A program made the position numbers and the translations under genes. From Eleftheria terrae (GTDB taxonomy: Bacteria > Pseudomonadota > Gammaproteobacteria > Burkholderiales > Burkholderiaceae_C): a DNA stretch of 64,000 nucleotides. Location: NCBI RefSeq assembly GCF_030419005.1, contig NZ_CP106951.1, positions 3,162,001 to 3,226,000 of the forward strand, read 5' to 3'. Positions 1 through 8,796 of the stretch are shown here, in pieces (position 1 is the first letter of the stretch; each line of letters starts with the position of its first letter). The notes under the pieces are model-generated. The model was not told where the DNA came from and made no database searches. It saw only the letters and a program-made list of their open reading frames with translations.

Positions 1-268
1 CGGAACCTGTTCAGACTGCCTCCCGCCGGAACGCTGCGGCCAGCGCGCAAGCGGAAGTTCAAAGGGTTTGGGAGGAAGCCCGGATTGTAAAGGCCGCCCG
101 ATAATCACCGGGCGCGACCGAAACCCGTTTGATTTCATCCCCCGCTCCCATGTCGATGTTCCCCCTCGCCCGCCCTGCACCGCGGCCTGCGCCCAGCGGC
201 GCCGTCAGCGAGTGCTCCCACCCTGCCGAAGGCGCCCGCACCGCCGGGCTCGGCATGGAGGCCGCCTC

Positions 269-997
269 TTGAGCGCCACCAACCTGAAGGCCATTGTGCT
301 GGCCGCCGGCCGCGGCGAGCGCATGCGCCCGCTGACCGACCACACGCCCAAGCCCTTGCTCGAAGTGCATGGCAAGCCGCTGATCGTCTGGCACCTGGAG
401 GCACTGGCCCGCGACGGCGTGCGCGAGGTCGTCATCAACACCGCCTGGCTGGAGGAGCGCTTCCCCGCCGCACTGGGCGACGGCTCACGCTGGGGCCTGA
501 AGCTGCACTACTCGATGGAAGGCCGCGACCACGGCGGCGCGCTGGAGACCGCCGGCGGCATCGCCAGCGCCCTGCCCTGGCTGGGCGAGGCCTTCTGGGT
601 GGTGTCGGGCGACATCTACTGCCCCGGTTTCCGCTTCGATGCCGGGCTGGCGCACGACTTCACCGCCAGTGACCGGCTGGCCCAGCTGTGGCTGGTGCCC
701 AACCCGGACTTCCACCCCCGGGGTGATTTCGGGATCTCCGCCGATGGCCTTGGCCTGGCCGACGGGCCGGGCCCGGACGGCCGCCGCTGGACCTACAGCA
801 ACCTCGCCCTGCTGCGGGCCGAGCTGTGCCGCGGCGTGCCGAGCGGCACGCGCGCACCGCTCGGGCCGCTGCTGTTCGAGGGCATGCGGCAGGGCCGCAT
901 CGGCGTGACGGCCTACCCGGGCCGCTGGGAGAACGTCGGCACGCCCCAGCAGCTGGCGGCGCTCAATGCCTCACCGCTGGGGGAGGATGCGCCATGA
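269..997 (+). CDS. murU: N-acetylmuramate-1-phosphate uridylyltransferase (MurU-type nucleotidyltransferase)
   Basis: A 242-residue sugar nucleotidyltransferase. Family knowledge: MurU makes UDP-MurNAc from MurNAc-1-phosphate in the peptidoglycan recycling route that bypasses MurA. The N terminus carries the nucleotide-binding signature LAAGRGERMRPLT followed by KPLLEVHGKPLI, and SGDIY near residue 113 supplies the acidic metal-binding position. I start it at the TTG at 269 because homology begins at once (SATNLKAIVLAAG); the frame stays open upstream, but that part looks non-coding. The usual partner kinase gene amgK is not in the 268 bases before it, so it may lie beyond the window edge or elsewhere. 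Generic mannose-1-phosphate guanylyltransferase-like annotation is the alternative. Confidence 0.78.
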   Translation: MSATNLKAIVLAAGRGERMRPLTDHTPKPLLEVHGKPLIVWHLEALARDGVREVVINTAWLEERFPAALGDGSRWGLKLHYSMEGRDHGGALETAGGIASALPWLGEAFWVVSGDIYCPGFRFDAGLAHDFTASDRLAQLWLVPNPDFHPRGDFGISADGLGLADGPGPDGRRWTYSNLALLRAELCRGVPSGTRAPLGPLLFEGMRQGRIGVTAYPGRWENVGTPQQLAALNASPLGEDAP

Positions 998-1058
998 ACC
1001 CGCTGCGCCCCTTGCAACGCACTTGCATGCGCGACATCCACCGCAGCGGGGTGAGGCC

Positions 1059-1769
1059 ATGAGCGCCGGCAGCATGCTGGCCCTGCTGGCCTGCCTGGCC
1101 GCGGCCTTCGGGCTGGAGCAGCTGGTCGTGCGCATGGTGCGCGCGGTGCTGCAGGCAAGCGCCCCGCTGTCGGGCGACCAGGCGGACTCCTTCACCTACG
1201 ACCGCATGCCGTGGACCTTCGGCGAACGCGACCTGGCCTGGCTCTGGCTGGCCCTGGTCGCCGCTGCGGCGGCCGGCTGGAGCGCCTTCCATTTCCAGCA
1301 GTACCTGTTGCTGCTGCCGGCCATTCTGGCCTGGGGTGCCGCCCTCGCCTGGGACCTGTGGAGCTGGGAGCGGGTGGCGGCCAGCGTGAAGCTGGTCAGC
1401 TGGCGGCGCGGCTGGCGCCAGTCGGTACGGCAGGTGCCGATCTCCCGGCTGGCCGACGTGACGGTGCACGAGAAGCCTGGCCGCGGCCCGGCCGGCGTGT
1501 GCCGCCTGGTGCTGACGCTGGACGACGGCAAGATCGTCAAGCTGCCCCGCTGCAGCAGCTGGGGTGGCCTGGGACGCGCCGAAGACGTGGCCAACTTCAT
1601 CCGGCTGCAGATGCAGCAGGTGCAGGACATGCGCCGCCGCGCCAGCAACGACCGCCGTCGCGGTCGCCCGGCGGTGGACCCGGTGGAGCGCGAACTGCGG
1701 GCCAAGCTGAAGGCCTTGCGCGAAGGCCGCACGGCCAGCGCCGACACGGCGCCGCAAGACCTCGGCTGA
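1059..1769 (+). CDS. Membrane protein of unknown function
   Basis: A 236-residue protein I cannot assign to a named family. Hydrophobic segments lie near residues 4-24, 55-75 and 80-98. The rest is a cytoplasmic-looking domain with alternating short strands (VKLVSWRRGWRQSV, VCRLVLTLDDGKIVKL), which could be a small PH-like beta domain, and then a basic, helical C-terminal tail. It starts 61 bases after murU on the same strand, and a 22-codon frame lies between them. It may be co-transcribed with murU. No function is inferred. Confidence 0.7.
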   Translation: MSAGSMLALLACLAAAFGLEQLVVRMVRAVLQASAPLSGDQADSFTYDRMPWTFGERDLAWLWLALVAAAAAGWSAFHFQQYLLLLPAILAWGAALAWDLWSWERVAASVKLVSWRRGWRQSVRQVPISRLADVTVHEKPGRGPAGVCRLVLTLDDGKIVKLPRCSSWGGLGRAEDVANFIRLQMQQVQDMRRRASNDRRRGRPAVDPVERELRAKLKALREGRTASADTAPQDLG

Positions 1770-1770
1770 C

Positions 1771-1810
1771 GCGCCCGCGCCCACCTGCGGTGGGCAGCGC
1801 GGGCGGGCGC
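1771..1810. terminator. GC-rich hairpin between convergent genes
   Basis: A long near-perfect inverted repeat: GCGCCCGCGC-CCACC pairs with GGTGGG and GCGCGGGCGGGCGC around a three-base loop. It sits exactly between the stop of the membrane protein and the stop of the aldo/keto reductase. There is no T-tract, so an intrinsic terminator is possible but not proven. Confidence 0.35.
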
Positions 1811-1816
1811 CGGCGC

Positions 1817-2788
1817 TCAGCGAGCCAGGTCCAGCGTCAGCTCGTCGATGCGCTGCATCACCTCCGGCGTCAGCTTGGGCAGCAGGTCCACCGCCTTCAG
1901 GTTGTCCTGCAGCTGGCTCAGGCGGGAGGCGCCGGTGATGACGGTGCTGACATGCGGGTTGCGAGCGCACCAGGCGATGGCCAGCTGCGCCACCGTCCCG
2001 CCCAGGTCGCGCGCCAGGCCGTCGAGCCGGGCCACCGCCTCGTTGCGCGCGGTGTCGGTGAGCTGGTCGCGCAGGAAGGCCATGGTCTGCATCGCGCCGC
2101 GGCTGTCATCCGGGATGCCGCCGCGGTACTTGCCCGTCAGCAGCCCCGAAGCGAGCGGGCTCCAGGTGGTGAGGCCCAGGCCCAGGTCCTCGTAGAGGCG
2201 GGCATATTCCTTCTCGACCCGCCGGCGGTGGAACAGGTGGTACTGCGGCTGCTCCATCACCGGCTTGTGCAGGTGGTGGCGCTCGGCAATCTCCCAGGCC
2301 GCGCGGATTTCCTCGGCCGACCATTCGCTGGTGCCCCAATAGAGCGCCTTGCCCTGCCGGATCATGTCGCTCATGGCCCACACGGTTTCCTCGATCGGCG
2401 TGTGCGGGTCCGGCCGGTGGCAGAACACCAGGTCCACATGCTCCAGCTGCAGGCGCTGCAGCGAGCCGTCGATGGCCTGCATCAGGTACTTGCGGTTGAG
2501 GGTGTTCTTGCGGTTGGGGCCCTCGGCCAGGCCCCAGTAGAACTTGGTGGAGACGATGTAGCTCATGCGCGGCCAGCCGAGCGCCTTGAAGGCCTCGCCC
2601 ATCACCACCTCGCTCTGGCCGGCGGCATAGGCTTCGGCGTTGTCGAAGAAGTTGACGCCGGCTTCGTAGGCGGCTGCCATGCACTCGCGCGCAGCCTTCA
2701 CGTCGATCTGGTTGGCATAGGTCACCCAGGAGCCGAAGGACAGCTCGCTGACCTGCAGGCCGGCGCGGCCCAGACGTCGATATTGCAT
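1817..2788 (-). CDS. Aldo/keto reductase, Kv-beta/AKR6-like
   Basis: A 323-residue NADPH-dependent oxidoreductase with a TIM-barrel fold. The aldo/keto reductase tetrad is visible: Asp and Tyr in FFDNAEAYA, Lys in STKFYW and His in FCHRPDPH. The [12 protein letters not shown] block and the C-terminal [11 protein letters not shown] cofactor-binding segment match the voltage-gated potassium channel beta-subunit-like branch. The start at 2788 ([10 protein letters not shown]) fits the family; an upstream ATG adds ten unconserved residues. It is transcribed divergently from pepP with a short shared promoter region. The substrate cannot be told from sequence; detoxification of carbonyls is a common role. 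Confidence 0.88.
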   Translation of the reverse strand: MQYRRLGRAGLQVSELSFGSWVTYANQIDVKAARECMAAAYEAGVNFFDNAEAYAAGQSEVVMGEAFKALGWPRMSYIVSTKFYWGLAEGPNRKNTLNRKYLMQAIDGSLQRLQLEHVDLVFCHRPDPHTPIEETVWAMSDMIRQGKALYWGTSEWSAEEIRAAWEIAERHHLHKPVMEQPQYHLFHRRRVEKEYARLYEDLGLGLTTWSPLASGLLTGKYRGGIPDDSRGAMQTMAFLRDQLTDTARNEAVARLDGLARDLGGTVAQLAIAWCARNPHVSTVITGASRLSQLQDNLKAVDLLPKLTPEVMQRIDELTLDLAR

Positions 2789-2870
2789 CTTTGTGTCTCT
2801 CTGTGGTTGAACGGGCACGGCGCCCGGTACGGCGATAGACTGGCCAGACTACTGGCTGCCCCCATCCCCC

Positions 2871-4262
2871 ATGGATCGCTCAACTTATTCCCGCAGACGC
2901 ATGGAAGTGGCGCGCGTGTTGCGCGAAGGCGGAGGCGGCGTGGCCGTGCTGCCGACAGCGCCCGAGCGCATTCGCAACCGCGACACCCACTACCCCTACC
3001 GGCACGACAGCTACTTCTACTACCTCACCGGCTTCACCGAGCCGGACAGCTGGCTGGTGATCGACGAGCAGGGCCGCAGCACGCTGTTCTGCCGGCCGCG
3101 CGACCCCGAGCGCGAGATCTGGGACGGCTATCGCCTGGGACCCGAAGCGGCCCCGGCGGCGCTGGGCGTGGATGCCGCATTCCCAGTCGAGGCTCTCGAC
3201 GAGCAGCTGCCCCTGCTGCTGGCCGACCGTGCGGCGGTGCACTACCCGTTCGGCCTGCATGTCGGCCTTGAAAACCGCGTGGAAGGCTGGCTGGCGCAAC
3301 TGCGTGCGCAGGAGCGCCGGGGCGTCGCGGCGCCGCGCGCGCTGCGCGACCTGACCGTGGCGCTCGACGACATGCGCCTGGTCAAGGACGAGGGCGAGCT
3401 CGCCCTGATGCGGCAGGCCGGCCGCATCTCGGCCGCCGCCCACCTGCGCGCCATGCAGTACAGCGCCCGCTGGATGCGCGAGCCGGGCGGCACCCCCTGG
3501 CGCGAATACCACCTCGAAGCGGAGTTGTTGCACGAATTCCGCCGCCGCGGCGCGCAGGCGCCGGCCTATCCCAGCATCGTCGCGGCCGGTGCGAACGCCT
3601 GCGTGCTGCACTATGCCGCGGGGGCCACCGAGCTGAAGCCCGGCGAGCTGTGCCTGATCGACGCCGGCTGCGAACTCGATGGCTATGCGAGCGACATCAC
3701 GCGCACCTTCCCGGTGGATGGCCGCTTCACCGCGCCGCAGCGTGAGCTGTACGAGCTGGTGCTGGCGGCCCAGGAAGCGGCAGTGGCCGCCACCCATCCC
3801 GGCGCCCGCCAGCGCGACGCCCACCAGGCCGCCGTGCGGGTGCTGTCCGAAGGCATGCTGGCGCTCGGCCTCCTGAGCCGCGACCGCCACGGCAGCGTGG
3901 ACGACGTGATTGACAGCGCCGCCTACCGCCAGTTCTTCATGCATGGCACCGGCCACTGGATCGGCATGGACGTGCACGACGTGGGCAACTACCTGCAAGA
4001 CGACGAGCCGCCGGTGGAGCAGCCCGACGGCATGGGCGGGCGGGTGGTCAAGAAGCCGTCGCGCCGGCTGCAGCCCGGCATGGTGGTGACGCTGGAACCC
4101 GGCCTGTACGTGCGGCCCGCCGAGGGGGTGCCGGAGCGCTACTGGAACCTGGGCATCCGCATCGAGGACGATGCGGTCGTCACGCCTGGCGGCTGCGAGC
4201 TGATCACGCGTGATGTGCCGGTCGCGCCGGACGAGATCGAGGCGCTGATGCGCGAGGCCTGA
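2871..4262 (+). CDS. pepP: Xaa-Pro aminopeptidase (aminopeptidase P, M24B)
   Basis: A 463-residue enzyme that removes the N-terminal residue from peptides with proline in position two. An N-terminal AMP_N domain (residues about 5-135, with HDSYFYYLTGF) is followed by a pita-bread M24 domain. The five metal ligands are visible: Asp in CLIDAGCELDGYASDITRTF (two), His in HGTGHWIGMDVHD, Glu in VTLEPGLY and Glu in IRIEDD. Length is close to E. coli PepP. In many proteobacteria pepP is followed directly by ubiH; here a xylosidase and its regulator lie between the two. Confidence 0.93.
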   Translation: MDRSTYSRRRMEVARVLREGGGGVAVLPTAPERIRNRDTHYPYRHDSYFYYLTGFTEPDSWLVIDEQGRSTLFCRPRDPEREIWDGYRLGPEAAPAALGVDAAFPVEALDEQLPLLLADRAAVHYPFGLHVGLENRVEGWLAQLRAQERRGVAAPRALRDLTVALDDMRLVKDEGELALMRQAGRISAAAHLRAMQYSARWMREPGGTPWREYHLEAELLHEFRRRGAQAPAYPSIVAAGANACVLHYAAGATELKPGELCLIDAGCELDGYASDITRTFPVDGRFTAPQRELYELVLAAQEAAVAATHPGARQRDAHQAAVRVLSEGMLALGLLSRDRHGSVDDVIDSAAYRQFFMHGTGHWIGMDVHDVGNYLQDDEPPVEQPDGMGGRVVKKPSRRLQPGMVVTLEPGLYVRPAEGVPERYWNLGIRIEDDAVVTPGGCELITRDVPVAPDEIEALMREA

Positions 4263-4281
4263 GGCCGTTCGGCCGCTCAGG
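4258..4281. terminator. Hairpin spanning both stop codons of convergent genes
   Basis: CCTGAGGCCG-TT-CGGCCGCTCAGG is an inverted repeat with one unpaired base. It contains the TGA of pepP (4260-4262) and, on the other strand, the TGA of the GH52 gene (4277-4279). It could serve both convergent genes. No poly-T follows on either side, so the terminator call is tentative. Confidence 0.3.
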
Positions 4282-6427
4282 GCGGCGGCCCTGCCAGGCC
4301 GCGTTCGTCGAGCCAGAGCCAGGCCGTCACGCCGCGCGGGTAGTAGCGGCTGCCGACCACGCGGCCGCTGTCCACTTGGTCGGAGAAGGCCCACCGGCTG
4401 TTGGCCGGGTCCTTCAACCAGCCCGCGTGGGCGGCATCGGCCGCCAGGCCTTCCGCCTGCCATGGCAGGCCGAGGATGGCACGCGCCACATGCTGGCACA
4501 GGAAGATCTTCGACAGCCAGGAGTTGCCGCTGGTGGACGACAGCTTCCAGCCGCCGTCCGGAAACAGGCAGACGCCCGGCTTCAACACGGCCTGCAGATG
4601 CTGCCTCAGCACCTGCAGCAGCTCGGCATGCGGGCCGTCGAGGGCCAGCGCCTCGCGGCAGCCGGCATGCCAGGGATAGACCAGGCCTTCGATCACCGGG
4701 ATGACACGCGCGGCCCAACCGGGCGAGGCGGGCTCCAGCACCGCGGGCAGCGCCCCATCGGGCTGCAGATGGGCGCACAGCGTCTGGGCGGCCAGGCGGG
4801 CCTGGGTGGCGGCCTGGCCGGCCCCCTCGGCATCGCCCAGTCGCTGCAGCAGGTGCTGCAACAGCACATGGGCGGCCCAGGTCTTGCCGCCCAGGTAGCT
4901 GTTGGCTCGCGCCTGGCCGAGCGAGGCGTCCAGGCTGTCGTAAGTGGTGATCTCGCTGCCACCGTCGCAGCGGCTGCTGTCGGCGCCCATCAGGCCGTCG
5001 CGCAGGGCCGGCTCCGGATGGTCGCGCTGCTGCAGGCTCGCCAGGCAGCGCTGCAGGGTGGCCCGCTGCTGCAGCAGCCAGACATCATCGCCGCTGGCCT
5101 GGGCATAGGCCGCCGCGCACAGCACCCAGTTCAGCAGCTGCTCGTGGCTCATGTAGGAGAAGCAGCCATTCAGGCCGGCTCGCTCGTAGGACGAGCGTCC
5201 GGCGGGTGCGAAATTGTTGGCCACCCCCATGTCATGCGTGAAGGCCAGGCCGCCGGGATGCTCGACGGACTCGCCCGGCAGCCGCACCTGATCCTCGTAG
5301 CTGTAGCGGCGCCGGTACAGCTCCAGCGTGTCACGCACGGCCCAGGGGTGCTTGGCGAGCTCGAAGAAGAGGTGGTCGACCTGCAGGTCGAAAGTGTTGA
5401 TCATGCGGTACTCGCCCTCGTTGACCACCCACAGCGGCTGGCCATCGTGCTCCAGCAGCTGGGTGCTGCCGTAGTAGCTGTGCACCGCCTGCGCCAGCAG
5501 GAAGCGCTGGTGCTCGTTCAGTCCGGCCGCCGCACGCCAGCGCGCGTCGTCACGTGCTGCGGCGACCACCGCATCGTCGAAGTTCAACAGCGCGTGCCGC
5601 GCCACCGCCTCGATGTTGTCGAACAGCCGCGTGTACCAGTAGCGCGCCTGCAGGCCGGTGGTCACCATCCCCTGGCGATAGAAGCAGAGGGCGAAGCGGA
5701 AGCGGCTCACATGGCCGGGCGGCGCTTCCACCACCACCAGCCCGGTGTTGCCGAGGAAACTGTCGCGGTTGCCGGCCCGGCTCTCCAGCAGCACGCCGGC
5801 GGCATCGAAACCGATGCCGCTCCAGGCCCCGGGCGCCTCGGTGACGATGGCCGTCTCGCCTCCCTGGGCCACGCCCACCAGGGTGCCCGAGCGCAGGTGG
5901 CGCAGGCCGCGGCATGGGTCGCTGCCATCAATGCCAATGAAGGCCCTGCGCGGCTTGTGCCCGTGGCGGTTGTCGATCACCAGCTCGGCCCGCACCGCCG
6001 GGACCAGCGCGGCTCGCTGGGCCACCAATGGCGCCTCCCGCAGGTCCGGCGCACCCACCACCGGGCTGTAGAGGGTGAAGCCGAGGTCGCCGCAGCGCCA
6101 TCGATCGGCAGCCAGCGAGAACTCGCGGTCCACTGCCGCCAACGGCCAGGTGGCCAGGGTGCCGGCACGGGCCGGCGTGTCGTCCGACACGGCGTAGCGC
6201 AGGACCGCGTCGGCCGCCACCGCATCGCCGGTGAAGGGCAGCAGGTCGAAGCGGGTGGCGCCCGCGGTCACGACATTGTTGCGCTCCAGCCCGATGTAGA
6301 CCGGCACGCACGGCGGCGCCGCGCGCTCCAGGTCGAAGCCGCCGCTGGCACCCGGGTGACCCAGGGTGAAGCTGGCGAAGGCTCCCAGCGGCGCGTGGTG
6401 GGCGTTGAAGGCGTCGTGTTCTGTCAT
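4277..6427 (-). CDS. Glycoside hydrolase family 52 beta-xylosidase
   Basis: A 716-residue protein that matches the GH52 family end to end, about the same length as the Geobacillus beta-xylosidase. Hallmarks are NAHHAPLGAFASFTLG at the N terminus, YYGSTQLLEH, WVVNEGEYRM (about residues 334-342, holding the conserved nucleophile glutamate of the family) and GADSSR with Asp483 at the position of the family acid/base aspartate. THDMGVANNF and FPDGGWKLSSTSGNSWLS are further conserved blocks. No signal peptide is visible, so it probably cleaves imported xylo-oligosaccharides from the non-reducing end. It is divergent from an AraC regulator 95 bases away. No xylose isomerase, kinase or transporter gene lies in the window. 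The start at 6427 matches the family N terminus; the open frame upstream is unconserved. Confidence 0.9.
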   Translation of the reverse strand: MTEHDAFNAHHAPLGAFASFTLGHPGASGGFDLERAAPPCVPVYIGLERNNVVTAGATRFDLLPFTGDAVAADAVLRYAVSDDTPARAGTLATWPLAAVDREFSLAADRWRCGDLGFTLYSPVVGAPDLREAPLVAQRAALVPAVRAELVIDNRHGHKPRRAFIGIDGSDPCRGLRHLRSGTLVGVAQGGETAIVTEAPGAWSGIGFDAAGVLLESRAGNRDSFLGNTGLVVVEAPPGHVSRFRFALCFYRQGMVTTGLQARYWYTRLFDNIEAVARHALLNFDDAVVAAARDDARWRAAAGLNEHQRFLLAQAVHSYYGSTQLLEHDGQPLWVVNEGEYRMINTFDLQVDHLFFELAKHPWAVRDTLELYRRRYSYEDQVRLPGESVEHPGGLAFTHDMGVANNFAPAGRSSYERAGLNGCFSYMSHEQLLNWVLCAAAYAQASGDDVWLLQQRATLQRCLASLQQRDHPEPALRDGLMGADSSRCDGGSEITTYDSLDASLGQARANSYLGGKTWAAHVLLQHLLQRLGDAEGAGQAATQARLAAQTLCAHLQPDGALPAVLEPASPGWAARVIPVIEGLVYPWHAGCREALALDGPHAELLQVLRQHLQAVLKPGVCLFPDGGWKLSSTSGNSWLSKIFLCQHVARAILGLPWQAEGLAADAAHAGWLKDPANSRWAFSDQVDSGRVVGSRYYPRGVTAWLWLDERGLAGPPP

Positions 6428-6522
6428 GGCAGCGCGGTCCACAGGTCGGCAGCCATCGTAGGAAGCGGGCTGCAGCGCGGCCATGCTCAAATCACGCCTC
6501 GAATTGCACTTTTCTCTGGCCG

Positions 6523-7434
6523 ATGAAACCTTCCTCACACGGCCTGCCGGCCCATGCCGCCGCCGGCATCGCACACAGCGTGCACCTGCCCGACCTGGAG
6601 GCCGCCGTCGAACTCACGGGGGCCCACCTGCGCACGGTGAATGAAGGCTGGCGCTATCCCTGGCACGACCATGCCTGCTTCGAGCTGAACCTGGTGACAG
6701 CGGGCGAGCAGCGCACGGCGCTGGCCTCGGGCGAGCTGCACCAGCGGCCCGGCGACCTGCTGCTGTTTGCCCCTTTCGATGCGCACTCCAGCCGCAATGC
6801 CGGCAGCGGCGCGCTGAGCTACTTCTGCCTCCACTTCGACCTGGACGACCCGCTGCTGCGCCAGATGCTGTGCCGCTCCGGCACCCGCCTGTTCGTGGCC
6901 GGCAGCCCGATCGCCCGGGCGCTCACGCCCAAGCTGCAGCGGCTGATCGAGCTGGCGCAAGCCACTCCGCCGCCGGGCACCGACGCCGAGGCACAAGGGC
7001 TGCAGCAGCGGCTGGCAGGCCTGTCTGCCTGGTTCGACGTGCTGTCCACCCTCACCGCCTGCCTGCAGGACGAGCTGGCCAGCCACCCGCCGGTGCCGGC
7101 CGCCCGGCTTCGGCTGGCCACGCAGCTGTCGCGCTGGATCGAGCAGCAGGTGCAAGACCCCGGGTGCGAGCAGAGCCTGCAGGCGCTGGTGGCGCGGCTG
7201 GGCTACAGCGCCAGCCACATCCACCACCTGTTCCGCGAGGTCTTTGGCATGGCGCCGCAGCAGTACCGCACCCGGCTCAAGCACCGGCGCGCGCGGCTGC
7301 TGCTGCAGGATGCAACGCTGACCGTCCGCGCGGTGGCCGAGGCGCTGGGCTATGACGACATGGCGCACTTCAGCCGGCAATTCAAGCGCTGGGAGGGCGT
7401 GTCGCCGCTGCAGTTCCGGCAGCGAGCGGCCTGA
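6523..7434 (+). CDS. AraC-family transcriptional regulator
   Basis: A 303-residue regulator. The first part (about residues 25-110) is a cupin-like sugar-binding domain of the AraC_binding type (WRYPWHDHACFELNLV, RPGDLLLFAPFDAHSSRN). The last hundred residues form the double helix-turn-helix: LVARLGYSASHIHHLF, then VRAVAEALGYDDMAHFSRQFKRWEG. It is divergent from the GH52 beta-xylosidase with a 95-base shared intergenic region, which makes it the likely regulator of that gene in response to xylose or xylo-oligosaccharides. That link is inferred from position only. Confidence 0.88.
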   Translation: MKPSSHGLPAHAAAGIAHSVHLPDLEAAVELTGAHLRTVNEGWRYPWHDHACFELNLVTAGEQRTALASGELHQRPGDLLLFAPFDAHSSRNAGSGALSYFCLHFDLDDPLLRQMLCRSGTRLFVAGSPIARALTPKLQRLIELAQATPPPGTDAEAQGLQQRLAGLSAWFDVLSTLTACLQDELASHPPVPAARLRLATQLSRWIEQQVQDPGCEQSLQALVARLGYSASHIHHLFREVFGMAPQQYRTRLKHRRARLLLQDATLTVRAVAEALGYDDMAHFSRQFKRWEGVSPLQFRQRAA

Positions 7435-7536
7435 ACGAGTGGCATCGGCCCGCCTGCCGCTGCCCCATGGCGGACGCATGCCCCGGCCGCCGCGCCTGCT
7501 TCGATAATGCAGACACAAGCGACAAGGATCCCCTCC

Positions 7537-8712
7537 ATGCAAGCTGACCTTCACATTGCCGTCGTCGGTGCCGGGCCGGCCGGCCTGGCGCTGGCCCTGC
7601 TGGCGCAACGCGAGCTGCCGCGGGCCCGGCTCTGCGTCTTCGACGCCCGGGATGCCGCGCACGACGTGAGCGGCGATCCGCGCACGCTGGCCCTGTCGCT
7701 CGGCAGCGTCCAGCTGCTGCAGCGGCTGGGCGTCTGGTCGCCGGCGGCGGCACAGCCGATCCGCCGCGTGCATGTGTCGCAGCAGCAGGCCAGCGCCCTG
7801 CCCGGCCCCTGGGCCGAGGCCGAGGTGGAGATCGATGCGGGCAAGGAAGGCGTGCCCCTGCTCGGCGCCGTGCTGAGCTATGGCGCCCTCGTGGCGCCGC
7901 TGCAGCGCGCCTGGGACCAGGCCGTGCTGGCCGAGCCGCATCGCCTGGCCAGCCGATATGGCACCCGGGTGCGCGGCCTCAAGCCGCTGGACGGCGGCGC
8001 CGAGGTGGATGCCGACATTGCCGAGCGTTTCGACCTGGTGGTGGTGGCCGAAGGCGGCGTGTTCGCCGAGCAGGCCCGCAAGCCGCTCAGCCGCGATTAC
8101 CGCCAGGTCGCCTGGGTCGGGCAGGTGGAGGTGGACGGCCTGCCCGAGGGCACCGCCTTCGAGCGCTTCACCTCGCACGGTCCGGCAGCGCTGCTGCCGC
8201 TCGGGCCCGGCCGGGCCGCGCTGGTCTGGTGCGTGCCGAACGACGACGACCCGGTGGCACCGCTCGACGACGCGCAACGCGTGGCCGTGATCAACCACGT
8301 CATGCCAGAGCGAGCCGGGCGCATCACCGGCATCTCGCCGCTCAAGCGCTTTCCGCTCGGCCTCAATGCCGAGCATTCGCTGTCGCAAGGCCGGGTGGTG
8401 CGCATCGGCAATGCCGCGCAAACGCTGCATCCGGTGGCCGGCCAGGGCCTCAACCTGGGCCTGCGTGACGCCTTCGAGCTGGTGCGGCTGCTGGGCCGCG
8501 AGGCCAGCGTGGAGAGCGCCTTGCGCCGGCTCGAGCTCAAGCGCGCGCCCGACCGCTGGGGCACCATCGCCACCACCGACTTCCTGGCACGCAGCTTCAC
8601 CTGGCGGCTGCCGGGGCTGGCTGCCCTGCGCGGCCTCGGCATGGCGGCATTGCAGCGGCTCGGTCCGGCCAAGTCGCTGCTGGCCCGGCAGATGATGTTC
8701 GGCCGCCGCTGA
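7537..8712 (+). CDS. ubiH: UbiH-type FAD-dependent ubiquinone biosynthesis hydroxylase
   Basis: A 391-residue flavoprotein monooxygenase. The dinucleotide-binding motif is VVGAGPAGLALALLAQ near the N terminus, SGDPRTLALSLGS follows, and the second FAD motif reads GNAAQTLHPVAGQGLNLGLRD, the form seen in UbiH. Family members hydroxylate the aromatic ring of ubiquinone intermediates at the membrane. The start at 7537 has an AAGGA eight bases upstream; an in-frame ATG at 7507 is less likely. In E. coli pepP and ubiH are adjacent; here the GH52 and AraC genes separate them. Other Coq6-family hydroxylases (UbiF, UbiI) are possible alternatives. Confidence 0.8.
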   Translation: MQADLHIAVVGAGPAGLALALLAQRELPRARLCVFDARDAAHDVSGDPRTLALSLGSVQLLQRLGVWSPAAAQPIRRVHVSQQQASALPGPWAEAEVEIDAGKEGVPLLGAVLSYGALVAPLQRAWDQAVLAEPHRLASRYGTRVRGLKPLDGGAEVDADIAERFDLVVVAEGGVFAEQARKPLSRDYRQVAWVGQVEVDGLPEGTAFERFTSHGPAALLPLGPGRAALVWCVPNDDDPVAPLDDAQRVAVINHVMPERAGRITGISPLKRFPLGLNAEHSLSQGRVVRIGNAAQTLHPVAGQGLNLGLRDAFELVRLLGREASVESALRRLELKRAPDRWGTIATTDFLARSFTWRLPGLAALRGLGMAALQRLGPAKSLLARQMMFGRR

Positions 8713-8796
8713 GCACGCAACGAGGCGAATCGCCGCGGCGCCACGCCGGACGGCCGCGGGAGCGGGCCAGCGGGTGACGTGGCCGGGTGCGCGGGG

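Noticed and set aside
150..272. A 40-codon frame (MSMFPLARPAP...) overlapping the start of murU
   Set aside because: Low-complexity Pro/Ala composition, no ribosome binding site and no family resemblance; most likely chance coding in GC-rich DNA.
994..1062. A 22-codon frame between murU and the membrane protein, overlapping both
   Set aside because: Too short to support; the overlaps could be fortuitous, and no motif is seen.
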